In this document: positions 35,924-45,200 of the stretch, one piece after another | How the letters are laid out: each line of letters begins with the position of its first letter | Numbering within the stretch: position 1 is the stretch's first letter | NCBI GenBank assembly: GCA_944322325.1 | Contig: CALUOQ010000005.1 | Span: 1-64,000, forward strand | Source: an uncultured Alloprevotella sp. | GTDB taxonomy: Bacteria; Bacteroidota; Bacteroidia; Bacteroidales; Bacteroidaceae | DNA: 64,000 nt | Direction: 5' to 3' | Program-made: the position numbers and the translations under genes | The notes under the pieces: generated by a model | Told to the model about the DNA's origin: nothing | Database searches by the model: none | The model's input: only the letters and a program-made list of their open reading frames with translations

Positions 35924-38845
35924 TTACTTCTTCCTGGGCTTGACGTTCAGGCGGTAGATGGCGTGGAGCATGGCGTAGCGCGGGATGGTGTTGTACCACG
36001 TCTCGGTGCGTCCCTGCCCGTTGAGCGTGCGGCGTATGGTGGAGAGCTGGCCGAGCAGGTCGAACCCGTCGATCATCACGCTGAGCTTCCCTTTCAGGAA
36101 GCGCTTGGCCAGGCGGGCGTTCCACACGACGTCGGTCGTGTTCATCTCCGGGTCCTCATAGCCGCGGCGCGAGTAGACGGTCAGGTCCGTGCTCAACTGA
36201 AAGTCGGCGGGCAAGTCGAGCTTGGCCGTGACGCCGTAGCTGAAGTCGGCGGCGTTGATGGTACGGAAGTCCTCGCGGCGGCTCGTGGCGTGCGTCCAGG
36301 TGGCGTTGGCCTTGGCGCCGAACTGGTACTTGTCAATGCGGTAGTCCAGGCGCAGGCCCTGCGTCAGGTAGAGGTTGTGCACCGTGCTGCGCCGGGCGGC
36401 ATATTCGCCCTCGATGCCGATGTAGTCCACGTTCTGGTTAAACGAGGCGCTGGTGTTCCCGCTGAGTGTCAGGTGGCGGGGCTTGTCCAGGGGCGTGCTG
36501 AAGTTCATGCCGCCGCTGGCGTACCAGTTCCCGTTGACGTTTTCGGGGCGGTAGGTGCGGCCGCCCGTGGTGCGGTCGTAGACGTAGCCCATGGTGACGG
36601 CGTTCTGCGTGATGCCGTAGGCGGCGTTGAGGCCCACGAGGTGCTGCGTGCCGGGCCGGCTCCACTGGTACCAGGTATTGGCCGCGTGCTGCCAGGTCTG
36701 GCGCAGGCCGGGGTTGCCCAACGTGACGGCCAGCGGGTTGCTGTCGTCCACGACGTCGATGTCGTACGACTGCACCGGGGCGTCGCTCTTCAGCGTATAT
36801 TTAAGCCCCCAGCGGTGCATGGCGACGACCTCGCCATCCTTGTCCTTGACGTACCAGGAATTTTTGAGGTCGAACGTGGGGCGGAAGTGGACCACATGGC
36901 GCGTCAGGGCGGTGTCCACCACGGCAGGACGCTCGTAGGCCAGCCGGTTGCGCTCGAAGGTGAGCGGCAGGTTGACCGAGTAACTCCAGAAACTATTCCC
37001 CATAGGACTCTTGTGCAGCTGGAGGCCCACGGAATGCCCGTCGACGCGCTCGGTGGTGTAAAGGCTGTTGCGCCCGTCGAGGGTTTGCTGCGCCCAGTCG
37101 GCCACGGAGGGCAGCACACCGGGCGCGTGCGCCGTACCGGCGCCCCACTCGTCGCCGAGCCAGTCGAGGCGCATCAGGCCGTTACGGTTGCGCGAACGCG
37201 TATTGCCATACTGGTAGTAAGGTTCTATCCACGCGTTCGCATGAGGGAAGGCGTACAGATAGCTGACCGCAGCCTCATAGCTGTAAGCGCGGCGCTTGGT
37301 CGGGGCATACTCGTTGCGGAAGTCGGTCGAGGCCGTGGCGTCCACAGGGTAGTCGTAGAGCTGATGGGTAAAGCGGCGATGATTTTCTTCGTCGTATCCA
37401 CCACTGCCCCGGACGGTAATTTTCTCGAACGAGGAGCCGGGCACGTCAATGACGGCATAGGCATCGAACCTCGTGTTCAGCGTGTGGCCGCCGTAGCGCT
37501 GGTCCGAGCGGTAGCGGTTGAGCGTGGCGGCCAGTACGCGGCTGTCCAGCCCCGGACGGAACAGGCTGTCAAGTACCTCACTGCCCATATATTCGCCGGG
37601 ATCGGTGGCGAAGGTGCCGCTCAGCTGCCCCTCCGTCTGCCGCGTCTTTATATAGGTGAGCCACGGCCGCAGCGAAAGTTTCCATTTCGCCCGGTTGACG
37701 TCCCACGTATGGAAGGTGATGAACGACACGTTGTGCGTGTGGTTGCGGTAGCTCGAGCGGCCGTACGTGTCGCCGCCGCTGAGGAAGTTGACGCTCGTCA
37801 AACGCTGGTCGTAGGCGTCGTCGCTGTGGCGCACCTCGGCGTCACCTTGCAGTTTGAAGCGCTTGTTGCGGTCGTCGACGAGGTAGTTCAGGCCGGCATG
37901 GCGCGTGGTGGTCAGGCCGTTGCCCACCGAAGGCGTCCATTCGCTGCCTTCGCCGGGCCTCACGTACTCATTGACGTTGTTCACCGCGCCGAAGAAGGAC
38001 AGGCGCGAGTGGTTCGTGAAGCGCAGGGCGAAGAGTCGGGCCAAGTAGCGCTCCTCCGTGCCGCCGGCCGCCTCGGCGTTAGTTATCCAGCCGATGGAGT
38101 ACTGTTTTTTCAGCCTGACGTCCATCACCAGTTCTTTGTCGCCCATGTCGTGTCCGACCATCTCGCTGAGCTTGCCCGCCTTGTCGTAAACCTGCACGGT
38201 CTTCACCATGTACGTCGGCAGGTTGTCGAGCAGGATGGAGCGGTCGTTCCGGAAGAAGTCCTCCCCGTTGAGCAGCAGGCTCTCCACCTGGCGTCCGTTC
38301 ACGAGGATGCGTCCGTCGTCCTTCAGCTCCGCGCCCGGCAGCTGGCGGATGAGGGCGTCGAGCATGGAGCCCTCCTGCAGCTGAAAGGCATCGGCGTTGT
38401 ACACCAGCGTGTCGCCCCGGTTGTAAAACTTGATTTTCGTCGCCTTGACCACGGCTTCGCTCAAATTCTGCACCTTGGGGGCACGCGTCAGGTAGACGGG
38501 CGGAATCAGGATGGCCGGCATCCGTCGCGACAGCTTCTTCACCGTGACGGGGACGACTTTCGTCCGATACCCCTCCTTTGTGAAACGCAAGAGAAACGTT
38601 CCGGGCCGGGGCACGCCCAGCCACCAGGCATTCCGCACCTCGGCGATGTTGTTGTCCAGCTCCGACACGTGCGTACCCAGCACGACACTGTCCGTGTCCA
38701 TGAGTTCAATCCTGACGTCGGCAAGCGCCTCGTGCGTAACGTGGTCGCCCACCGTACCGTAAATGAAGTATTCGGGAATCGTCTTCTCCTGCCCCCAAAC
38801 CGCCAGAAAGGCCCACAGGCATCCGCAAAGCAGCAGTCGTTTCAT
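35924..38845 (-). CDS. TonB-dependent receptor-like outer-membrane barrel protein (second paralog)
   Basis: About 973 residues. The start at 38845 gives the signal peptide MKRLLLCGCLWAFLAVWGQ; an in-frame ATG at 38875 is an alternative. A carboxypeptidase-type regulatory domain (about 20-130) precedes a plug-like region (NRGDTLVYNADAFQLQ, GSMLDALIRQLPGAEL, ILVNGRQVESLLLNGEDFF) and a long barrel ending RLNVKPRKK. It shares this architecture with the protein at 15401-18349. No SusD-like gene is adjacent. AATTG repeats flank the gene on both sides. Ligand unknown. Confidence 0.8.
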   Translation of the reverse strand: MKRLLLCGCLWAFLAVWGQEKTIPEYFIYGTVGDHVTHEALADVRIELMDTDSVVLGTHVSELDNNIAEVRNAWWLGVPRPGTFLLRFTKEGYRTKVVPVTVKKLSRRMPAILIPPVYLTRAPKVQNLSEAVVKATKIKFYNRGDTLVYNADAFQLQEGSMLDALIRQLPGAELKDDGRILVNGRQVESLLLNGEDFFRNDRSILLDNLPTYMVKTVQVYDKAGKLSEMVGHDMGDKELVMDVRLKKQYSIGWITNAEAAGGTEERYLARLFALRFTNHSRLSFFGAVNNVNEYVRPGEGSEWTPSVGNGLTTTRHAGLNYLVDDRNKRFKLQGDAEVRHSDDAYDQRLTSVNFLSGGDTYGRSSYRNHTHNVSFITFHTWDVNRAKWKLSLRPWLTYIKTRQTEGQLSGTFATDPGEYMGSEVLDSLFRPGLDSRVLAATLNRYRSDQRYGGHTLNTRFDAYAVIDVPGSSFEKITVRGSGGYDEENHRRFTHQLYDYPVDATASTDFRNEYAPTKRRAYSYEAAVSYLYAFPHANAWIEPYYQYGNTRSRNRNGLMRLDWLGDEWGAGTAHAPGVLPSVADWAQQTLDGRNSLYTTERVDGHSVGLQLHKSPMGNSFWSYSVNLPLTFERNRLAYERPAVVDTALTRHVVHFRPTFDLKNSWYVKDKDGEVVAMHRWGLKYTLKSDAPVQSYDIDVVDDSNPLAVTLGNPGLRQTWQHAANTWYQWSRPGTQHLVGLNAAYGITQNAVTMGYVYDRTTGGRTYRPENVNGNWYASGGMNFSTPLDKPRHLTLSGNTSASFNQNVDYIGIEGEYAARRSTVHNLYLTQGLRLDYRIDKYQFGAKANATWTHATSRREDFRTINAADFSYGVTAKLDLPADFQLSTDLTVYSRRGYEDPEMNTTDVVWNARLAKRFLKGKLSVMIDGFDLLGQLSTIRRTLNGQGRTETWYNTIPRYAMLHAIYRLNVKPRKK

Positions 38846-39000
38846 GCTACGTAGTTTGTTTTTTATGGTCAGCATTTCTTTGTGTCCAGACGGAGCGTTC
38901 CGCACGTCGGACGCTCTGACAAGGAGGGTTCTACATAGAGAGACACGAGACTTCGGCTTTTGTAACACACATCGAGCCTAAAAATTTTATCCACCGTTCC

Positions 39001-39060
39001 CCCGACGCAAAACGGGGGTGCCGCCCGGCTCTTCACCAGGAGCACCCCCGCCGCGTCGGG
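39001..39060 (-). terminator. Terminator of the surface-protein operon
   Basis: Two stacked stems: CCCGACGC (39001-39008) with 39053-39060, and CGGGGGTGC (39013-39021) with 39042-39050. On the minus strand this lies after the 54-aa peptide gene and before the barrel gene. Confidence 0.7.
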
Positions 39061-39095
39061 TCGATGCGAATATGCGAGCGGTCAACCGCCCACTG

Positions 39096-39120
39096 TCAAT
39101 TGTCCATTATCAATTGTCCA
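39096..39120. repeat. AATTG-rich repeat, second copy
   Basis: Contains TCAATTGTCCATTATCAA (39096-39113), identical over 18 bases to 35898-35915. It lies seven bases past the stop codon of the 54-aa peptide gene. Confidence 0.7.
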
Positions 39121-39126
39121 TTTCCC

Positions 39127-39291
39127 TCACTTCCACCAATTGTCGGAGTTGTAGCCCACGCTTTGGAACTCGGTGTCATAGGGATTGTCGTCCGGCTGGA
39201 AGGTTTCGCCGCCACCGGCCGAACCACACAGGATTTGTTGGGTTTCCAGCTCAATCACCGTGAGGGCTGGAGCGATATACTGCTTTTTCAT
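39127..39291 (-). CDS. 54-residue peptide of unknown function, end of surface-protein operon
   Basis: An intact 54-codon frame starts three bases after the stop of the cohesin-like gene. It reads MKKQYIAPALTVIELETQQI at the start, then CGSAGGGETFQPDD and an aromatic end (NSDNWWK). It has no Sec signal and no membrane helix. Small proteins with a similar K-x-Y-x-x-P-x-x-x-V-x-E-L start are frequent in Bacteroidales next to secreted proteins, but none has a defined role known to me. The Gly-rich middle might be a cleavage or modification site; this is speculation. The tight spacing and good codon use argue that it is real. Confidence 0.7.
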   Translation of the reverse strand: MKKQYIAPALTVIELETQQILCGSAGGGETFQPDDNPYDTEFQSVGYNSDNWWK

Positions 39292-39294
39292 ACT

Positions 39295-40773
39295 TTACTT
39301 TACGATTACTTTTTGGTTATTGATGATATAAATGCCGGCGGGCAGGCCGTCGAGCGCGCGACTACGGGCCACCTGACGGCGGATACAGATGCCGCTGAGG
39401 GTATAGACGTCCACCGGCGTGGCGGACGAGCCGTCCACTACGTCGCCGATGACCGTCGCGTCGTCGTCCTCGCCGAAATGCAGCCGCAGGGCAAAGGCCC
39501 GGTCGACGCCCGAAAGGTCGAACAGCGCCTTAAAGCCGCGGACCGTGGCCGACTCGCTGCCTACCGCGATGCGGGCGTCATTCGTGACGCCGTAGTAACC
39601 CGTGGCCGAAACGTGGCCCGCATAGTTTCCGAAGAAGCGGGCCGCGCCGTCGGTCACCTCGGGCTCGGCGGAGAGGGCCGGCAGCGTGACGCCGGAAAAG
39701 GCGTACGTCCCGTCGGCACTGGCGGTCGGGTGACGCAACAGGTAGGGCGTGTGGGCCTCGCCGGCCTCGGTCGGCTGGAAGTGGAGCAGGCCGTCGCGCA
39801 TCCCGTCGAAACGGTACAGGGCAACGTCGGGCCCGAAGGCCCCAGTCAGCTGCCCGGCCGTAAGGGCAAAAGGCAGGCACAGCGAGTTCCAGTCCGCGGA
39901 AACGGTTGAGCGCTTGAGGGTCAGCGACTCGGCCGCCACCGTGTGCGAGAGGGCGAAGGGATAGTCCTCGTCGAGCGTCAGATGCGTACTGGTGTAGTCC
40001 GTGCCGTCGGTGCGGACCACGTTGAGCGGCGCACTCTCGGCGGCGTCCTGCCACTGGCAGCCGGTGTTGACATAACACATCGTGTTGGGATTGGGCAGCG
40101 TCAGGGCGGCGCCCATCGCGGTGACACCCGTCAGGTCGAGTTCCGTCAGCCGGTCGTTAGCCTTCAGTTCTTCGCCCATCGTCCCCACGACCCACGACGG
40201 CAAGTAGCCCGTCAGGGCCGAGAGGTCGGGCGCGGCCTCAGTGGCCAAGGGCGACTCACCGATGCTGACGTACGACGACGAGATGTCGGGGCGGATGTCC
40301 GACGAACCGGTGATGACCAGAATCTCGCCGCGCACCTTGATGGGGTAAAGCCCCGGCTTCATGTCGGGCGACGTCAGGATATACACTTTCATCACCTCGC
40401 CCTCCGTGCCCTCGATGCGGGTGGCGTCGTTGGGGCTGACAATGACGCGGTACCAGCCGTCGGGCTGCTGTTTCCAGGCGATGCCGTGCTTGTACGTGAT
40501 CACGCCGCCGCGCGACGAGTGGGGGAAGCGGTCGGGGTTCAGCTCGAAGGGGTTCAGTCCGCCGGTGTCGTCCAGCGTCATGCCCTCGGGCAGCAGGAAG
40601 TCCAGCTGGTAGGCCCAGATGGGCTCGGTGTTGTTCATCCGCACGCTGAAGCAGAAGGCGTCGTCCGTGGTCAGACCCGGTTCGGCCCGGAAGGGCACGG
40701 CCTGGATGATGTCCTCGGCGCGCGCGGTCGCTGCACTGACGAGGCAGAGCAGCACGAATAGGAATTTCTTCAT
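39295..40773 (-). CDS. Secreted protein with cohesin-like domain and Por-type C-terminal tail
   Basis: A 492-residue exported protein with a signal peptide (about 1-19). Residues about 25-180 look like a cohesin-type beta-sandwich (FCFSVRMNNTEPIWAYQLDF, then MKPGLYPIKVRGEILVI). The middle is beta-rich and unassigned. The last 40 residues (VYTLSGICIRRQ, LPAGIYIINNQKVIVK) match the C-terminal sorting-type domain of Bacteroidota, so export by type IX secretion or surface retention is possible. It lies 12 bases after the dockerin protein gene. Function unknown. Confidence 0.68.
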   Translation of the reverse strand: MKKFLFVLLCLVSAATARAEDIIQAVPFRAEPGLTTDDAFCFSVRMNNTEPIWAYQLDFLLPEGMTLDDTGGLNPFELNPDRFPHSSRGGVITYKHGIAWKQQPDGWYRVIVSPNDATRIEGTEGEVMKVYILTSPDMKPGLYPIKVRGEILVITGSSDIRPDISSSYVSIGESPLATEAAPDLSALTGYLPSWVVGTMGEELKANDRLTELDLTGVTAMGAALTLPNPNTMCYVNTGCQWQDAAESAPLNVVRTDGTDYTSTHLTLDEDYPFALSHTVAAESLTLKRSTVSADWNSLCLPFALTAGQLTGAFGPDVALYRFDGMRDGLLHFQPTEAGEAHTPYLLRHPTASADGTYAFSGVTLPALSAEPEVTDGAARFFGNYAGHVSATGYYGVTNDARIAVGSESATVRGFKALFDLSGVDRAFALRLHFGEDDDATVIGDVVDGSSATPVDVYTLSGICIRRQVARSRALDGLPAGIYIINNQKVIVK

Positions 40774-40785
40774 TTGCGCTTGATT

Positions 40786-42273
40786 TTAGGGTTCTTGGGT
40801 GGTGGTGGCTTCGCCTTCCAGCGCGATTTCGATCACGCCCATGGCGTCCGTCACGTCGAACTGGTCGTCGCGGTTCACGTCCGACACTTCGGGGATGAAC
40901 ACGTCCGTCTCCTCACCGAGGGTGTACGAGATGAGGTTCATCTTGTCCGACACGTCCACCGAGCCGTCGCCGTTGGTGTCGCCGTTGGCAAAGACGTAAA
41001 TGCGTCCGTTGCGCGTCGAGGCGGTCAGGTGATTGCCGTCGGGTTCGGTCACCGACACTTGGTTGATTTTCACCAGGCGCGACTGCGCCGTGGGGAACGT
41101 CTCGGGGATAGCCACGCGGAAGCGGAACAACAGGGCGTTGCCCGGCTGCAGGCGACCTTCGGTCAGGGTGAACACGTACGACGTGTCCGAAGTGGCCACG
41201 GCCGACACTTTGTAACCCTCGGCCTTGTCCGACATCTCGACCGACGTCATGTCGGGCACGAGTTCCTGCGGAAAGGTCAGCTGGAAGGTCATGTCGCACA
41301 GCTCGTCGAGCGTCGTCATGTAGACGGGGAAGTCCACCATCTCGCCCGGGATGCCGACGGCCGACATCAGGTAGAAGGCATACTTCAGGCCCTCGGGCGT
41401 CGACGGCTCGGAGGGGCTGTCGGGATTGTAGACGAACTCCGCCCGGAACGTCACGTCGGCGGTCTCCATCGTGTACGAGAACGAGGGCAGCTCCGTGTAG
41501 GGCTCGCCGTCCTTCAGCCAACGCACGAACTTGTAGCCCGTGTTGGCCGAGGCGCTCACATGGGTACTCTCGCCCTCGCGCAGCCGGGTGGCGCCGCTGA
41601 CGGTGCCGCCCTCCGTGGCCTCGTAGTAGAGATTGTGCGAAAGCACGGGGACAGAGGGCTCCGACGGGTTGCTGGGATTGAAGCGGAACTGCGCCGTGAG
41701 CGTCTCGGACCGCGGCCGGGTGGTGTAGTCGAAGCTCGGCTGCGTGGACACCACCGCGCCCTCGGCGTCGACCCACGCCACAAACTCGAAGTTCTGCTGG
41801 CACGAAGCCGAGAGGCACACCGACTTGCCGGCCTGGTAGCGCCCGCCGCCGCTCACCGAGCCTCCCGTACCGGCCTGCACGGTCAGCGTGAAGTACTGGA
41901 TCAGCGACGGTTCGTCGGGCTCGGCCGGATTGCCGGGCTCGAAGCGGAAGTGGGCCACCAGCGTGTCGGGCGCCGAGCCTTTCGTAAAGTCAAACGAGGC
42001 GGACTGGGAGACGGGCTGGCCCTTCGTGTCGGTCCACTGCGTGAACACGAAACCACTGTTGGACGTCGCGCCGACCCGCACCTTGGTGCCGGGCACGTGG
42101 CGCCCCGCCCCGCTCAGCCGGCCGCCGTCGGCGGGCGAAGCCTGTAGTACCAGCGGTACGGGAGGCACGCCCGGCTCGGCCGGATTCGCGGGGTCGAACC
42201 CGTCCTGTCCGCGGGCCGTCAGGGCGCACAGCAGCCCGACCAGCCACAAAGACAAGATTCTTAAACATCGCAT
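40786..42273 (-). CDS. Secreted InlB-like repeat protein with cohesin-like and dockerin-like domains
   Basis: A 495-residue exported protein (signal peptide about 1-22). Three divergent InlB-type beta-repeats (about 38-115, 125-205, 215-290) are separated by similar linkers such as DPANPAEPGVPP and NPSNPSEPSVPV. A cohesin-like domain follows (about 300-430). The C terminus is a type I dockerin-like pair of calcium loops: DTNGDGSVDVSD and DVNRDDQFDVTD. A dockerin normally binds a partner cohesin, so this protein may dock to a partner; the gene next door encodes a cohesin-like domain. It lies 16 bases after the BspA-like gene. Confidence 0.75.
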   Translation of the reverse strand: MRCLRILSLWLVGLLCALTARGQDGFDPANPAEPGVPPVPLVLQASPADGGRLSGAGRHVPGTKVRVGATSNSGFVFTQWTDTKGQPVSQSASFDFTKGSAPDTLVAHFRFEPGNPAEPDEPSLIQYFTLTVQAGTGGSVSGGGRYQAGKSVCLSASCQQNFEFVAWVDAEGAVVSTQPSFDYTTRPRSETLTAQFRFNPSNPSEPSVPVLSHNLYYEATEGGTVSGATRLREGESTHVSASANTGYKFVRWLKDGEPYTELPSFSYTMETADVTFRAEFVYNPDSPSEPSTPEGLKYAFYLMSAVGIPGEMVDFPVYMTTLDELCDMTFQLTFPQELVPDMTSVEMSDKAEGYKVSAVATSDTSYVFTLTEGRLQPGNALLFRFRVAIPETFPTAQSRLVKINQVSVTEPDGNHLTASTRNGRIYVFANGDTNGDGSVDVSDKMNLISYTLGEETDVFIPEVSDVNRDDQFDVTDAMGVIEIALEGEATTTQEP

Positions 42274-42289
42274 AAGCTCACGGTTTTAG

Positions 42290-45200
42290 TCAGTCCACGC
42301 GTACTTTGACGGTCTGGCCGCCGGCTTTCACAAGGTAAAGTCCGGCAGGCAGGGCCACACGGCAGCTGCCACCCTCGGCAAGGGCCTCACCGGCCAGGCG
42401 GCCGTCCGTCGTGTAGACCTTGACGGCGCCCGTGACGCCCGTCAGCAGGAGGCCGTCCGCCGTGACGGTGACAGCGAGCGTCCCGTCGGCGCTGCCGGCG
42501 GAGCCGATGCCCGTCGTCTCGCCGCCCTCAAGGCGCAGCTCGAAGCGCTTGTCGGTCTGTCCGGCCCGGGCGGTGAAATTGTATTCGCCGGCGGTCAGGT
42601 CGGTCTCGGCGCCCGTCTCGCGGTCGAAGAGGTACACCTTGGCGCCCTCCTGGCGCGTCAGGGCCAGCGTATAGGCGCCGTCAGCGGGCAGGTAGAGACC
42701 CAGGCTGACGCGGCCGTCGCCCTCGGGGCGCTCATTGATGGCATAGGCGGTGCCGTCGGTGCCGAGGGTGTAGAGCTGGGGCACCGAGGCGTCCAGGCTC
42801 ATGAACTTCGAGGCGTCGGCGTTCAGGTCGTAGCCCTCGGTGGCGGCTTCGTTGAGGACGACGCGTGTGCGGTCGGACGCGTCGCCGGCCGAGAGGGTCA
42901 GGTCGATGAGCTGACGGCGGGCTACAAGGCCGCGCATATGGGGCTTGCGCTTGGCCTGCGCGCTGACGATTTCGGGCGAGGTCTGGCGACCTTCGAGGGG
43001 GAAGGCGATGGAGGCCACTTCCTCGGGACACTGCACGAAGAAGGCCTGATTGGGCGTGAGGACAAACTCGTCGTCGATGATGGAGTAGGCGTCGTAGCGG
43101 CGGGCTCTGACGTTCCACACCGTGATGGGGGCGGTGAAGTTGATGTGGCTGATGTTGTAGAACGTCTGGTACGGGTTGCCCACAAGGTTCCAGCCGCCGT
43201 CGGCCGCCGTGGCGGACGGATTTTCGGCCAGCGCCTTGGCAAACTCCTTGTAAGCCACGACGTACTGCTTCGTCTCGCCCTCGAGGGCCGGGAAGTACAG
43301 CCAGCCGCCCTTGTTGGTCTGCAGGATGAAGCCCGTGCCGGCCGTGATGACGTCGTCCTCGGCGTAGTTCTTCCAACTGTTGCCGGCTCCGTTGGCGGCG
43401 CGCTGCGCCCCGTCGTAGTAGCGGACGGCCTTCTGCGCCCCGGCGGGCAGCTCGATGTCGGAGACGCGGACGTCGAACGGCAGGCTGACGAAGTACCAGG
43501 TGTTGCCCTGGACATAGTAGCCGTGGCGGTACGTGCCCTGGATGGAGAGGTTCTCGCAATTGCTCAGCAGACTGGTGGTATAGTCCAGGTCGTTCACGTT
43601 CGTCTCCGTATAGAGGTTGTGAAAGGTCATGGCGGCCTCGCCGTTCACCTTTAGGCTGCCTCCGCCGCGAAGGGACATGTCCGGCGTTCCCTCGAAGCGG
43701 TCGCGCGCACCGAGCACCAAGGGTTTGTAGATGGTCCAGGAGTCGAGCTCGCCGGTGTCGAAACCTTTAATCTCCTTGGCGTTGTACCAGTAATCATCCA
43801 GCTTGTAGGTGTTGACCAAATAGGAAGGAACGACCAAAGTCAACCCTTCGATTGCTGCACCGAAATAACGAGACTTATTATATTCATAATCAGTATCCAA
43901 CATTGTCGGTGACTTAATTACAACCGTATTCAGGCTCGTTCCGCCGAAATGGTTATCACCGTTACCACAATCGTGGAGCGTACTGGGCAACTCGACATAA
44001 ACCAAGTTTTTACTATTCACAAATGAGCCACCTCCAAGCTCTGTTATTCCTTCCGGCAAGAACAAAGAGTCGATAGCACAACCTTGGAACGCGTTCACCC
44101 CTATCGTCCGTAAAGAAGCCGGGAAACGGGGATTAATGGGAACAAAGTTAAATGCACCACTCTCAATCGTAGTCAACGTTTCCGGAAACTCGATTTCCGT
44201 CATAGGTGTCCGGTAAAAGCAACCATTACGAATAATTTGTAAATTCTTGGGCAGGGTGACGTGTTGCAGGAAGTTACATTCCCGGAATATGGAACCGCCC
44301 AAATCGGTTATTCCCTCAGGGACGACGACCTCCTTCGGATAGGTATGGCGGAAAGCATTCGGACCTATACCCGTAACCGTAGAGGGGAGAACCACCTCGT
44401 CGAGGAACGAATTATAGAAGGCTGCATCGCCGATGGTCAGCAGTCCTTCCGGCAGTTGCACCTCGTGGAAAAACGATTCCTTTATATGACCTCTACGATG
44501 GAACTGGTCATCGGGAATAGCAGTAATCTCCGCTTCGCTCAGGTCGACGGCGTACAGATTGAGCATCATCTTCAGTTTGGCCCAATCGTCGTCGTTCATG
44601 GGACCGGCAATCTTCAGGCGACGCACGTCGTTCAGGCTGTTCACATTGTAAAGGACCTCCGTACCCAAACTACCGGGCTCAAGCAGATCGACGGAAATGG
44701 TAGGCGTTCTCTCAATACCGATATCATAAAGACTGGTCTCTTTCGTTGTGGTCTCCCACTCTATCACATGGGTACCGGGAGTGAGCTTTTCGAAATACTT
44801 ATTATCATTACTACCAGCCTGCTCGGAACGCCACAGGCGGCGCACCTGCTTGCCGTCGATGGTGACAGTCAGATTATCCATAATGCCCGGCCGATAACTC
44901 AGCGTAGCCTCTCCGTCGATAACAACGGTAGCCGTCAGCTTGCGCCCGTTGTAAAAATTATCACTTCCTACAGTCCACGGGTGGTCCAAATCATTTTCGA
45001 AGAAGATAGGGTAATCGGACCATGCGGGAGGCTCCACAGCATTGGTCAGCTCAAGACCGGACGTAAGCGTGGCGGCGGCATTGGCCAGTTCCTCGGTCGT
45101 GCTGCTGGCGTCGCTGTAGATTTCCTCGAACTTGCCGAACTCATAGCCGTATGCATCGCTGGCCTGCAAAGCATTGTAGAGGGACAGCTTGGCACAATAA

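Noticed and set aside
35888-38854. A 988-codon open frame on the plus strand across the second barrel gene
   Set aside because: Antisense shadow of a clear signal-peptide protein; low-complexity Val/Ala/Arg composition and no domain.
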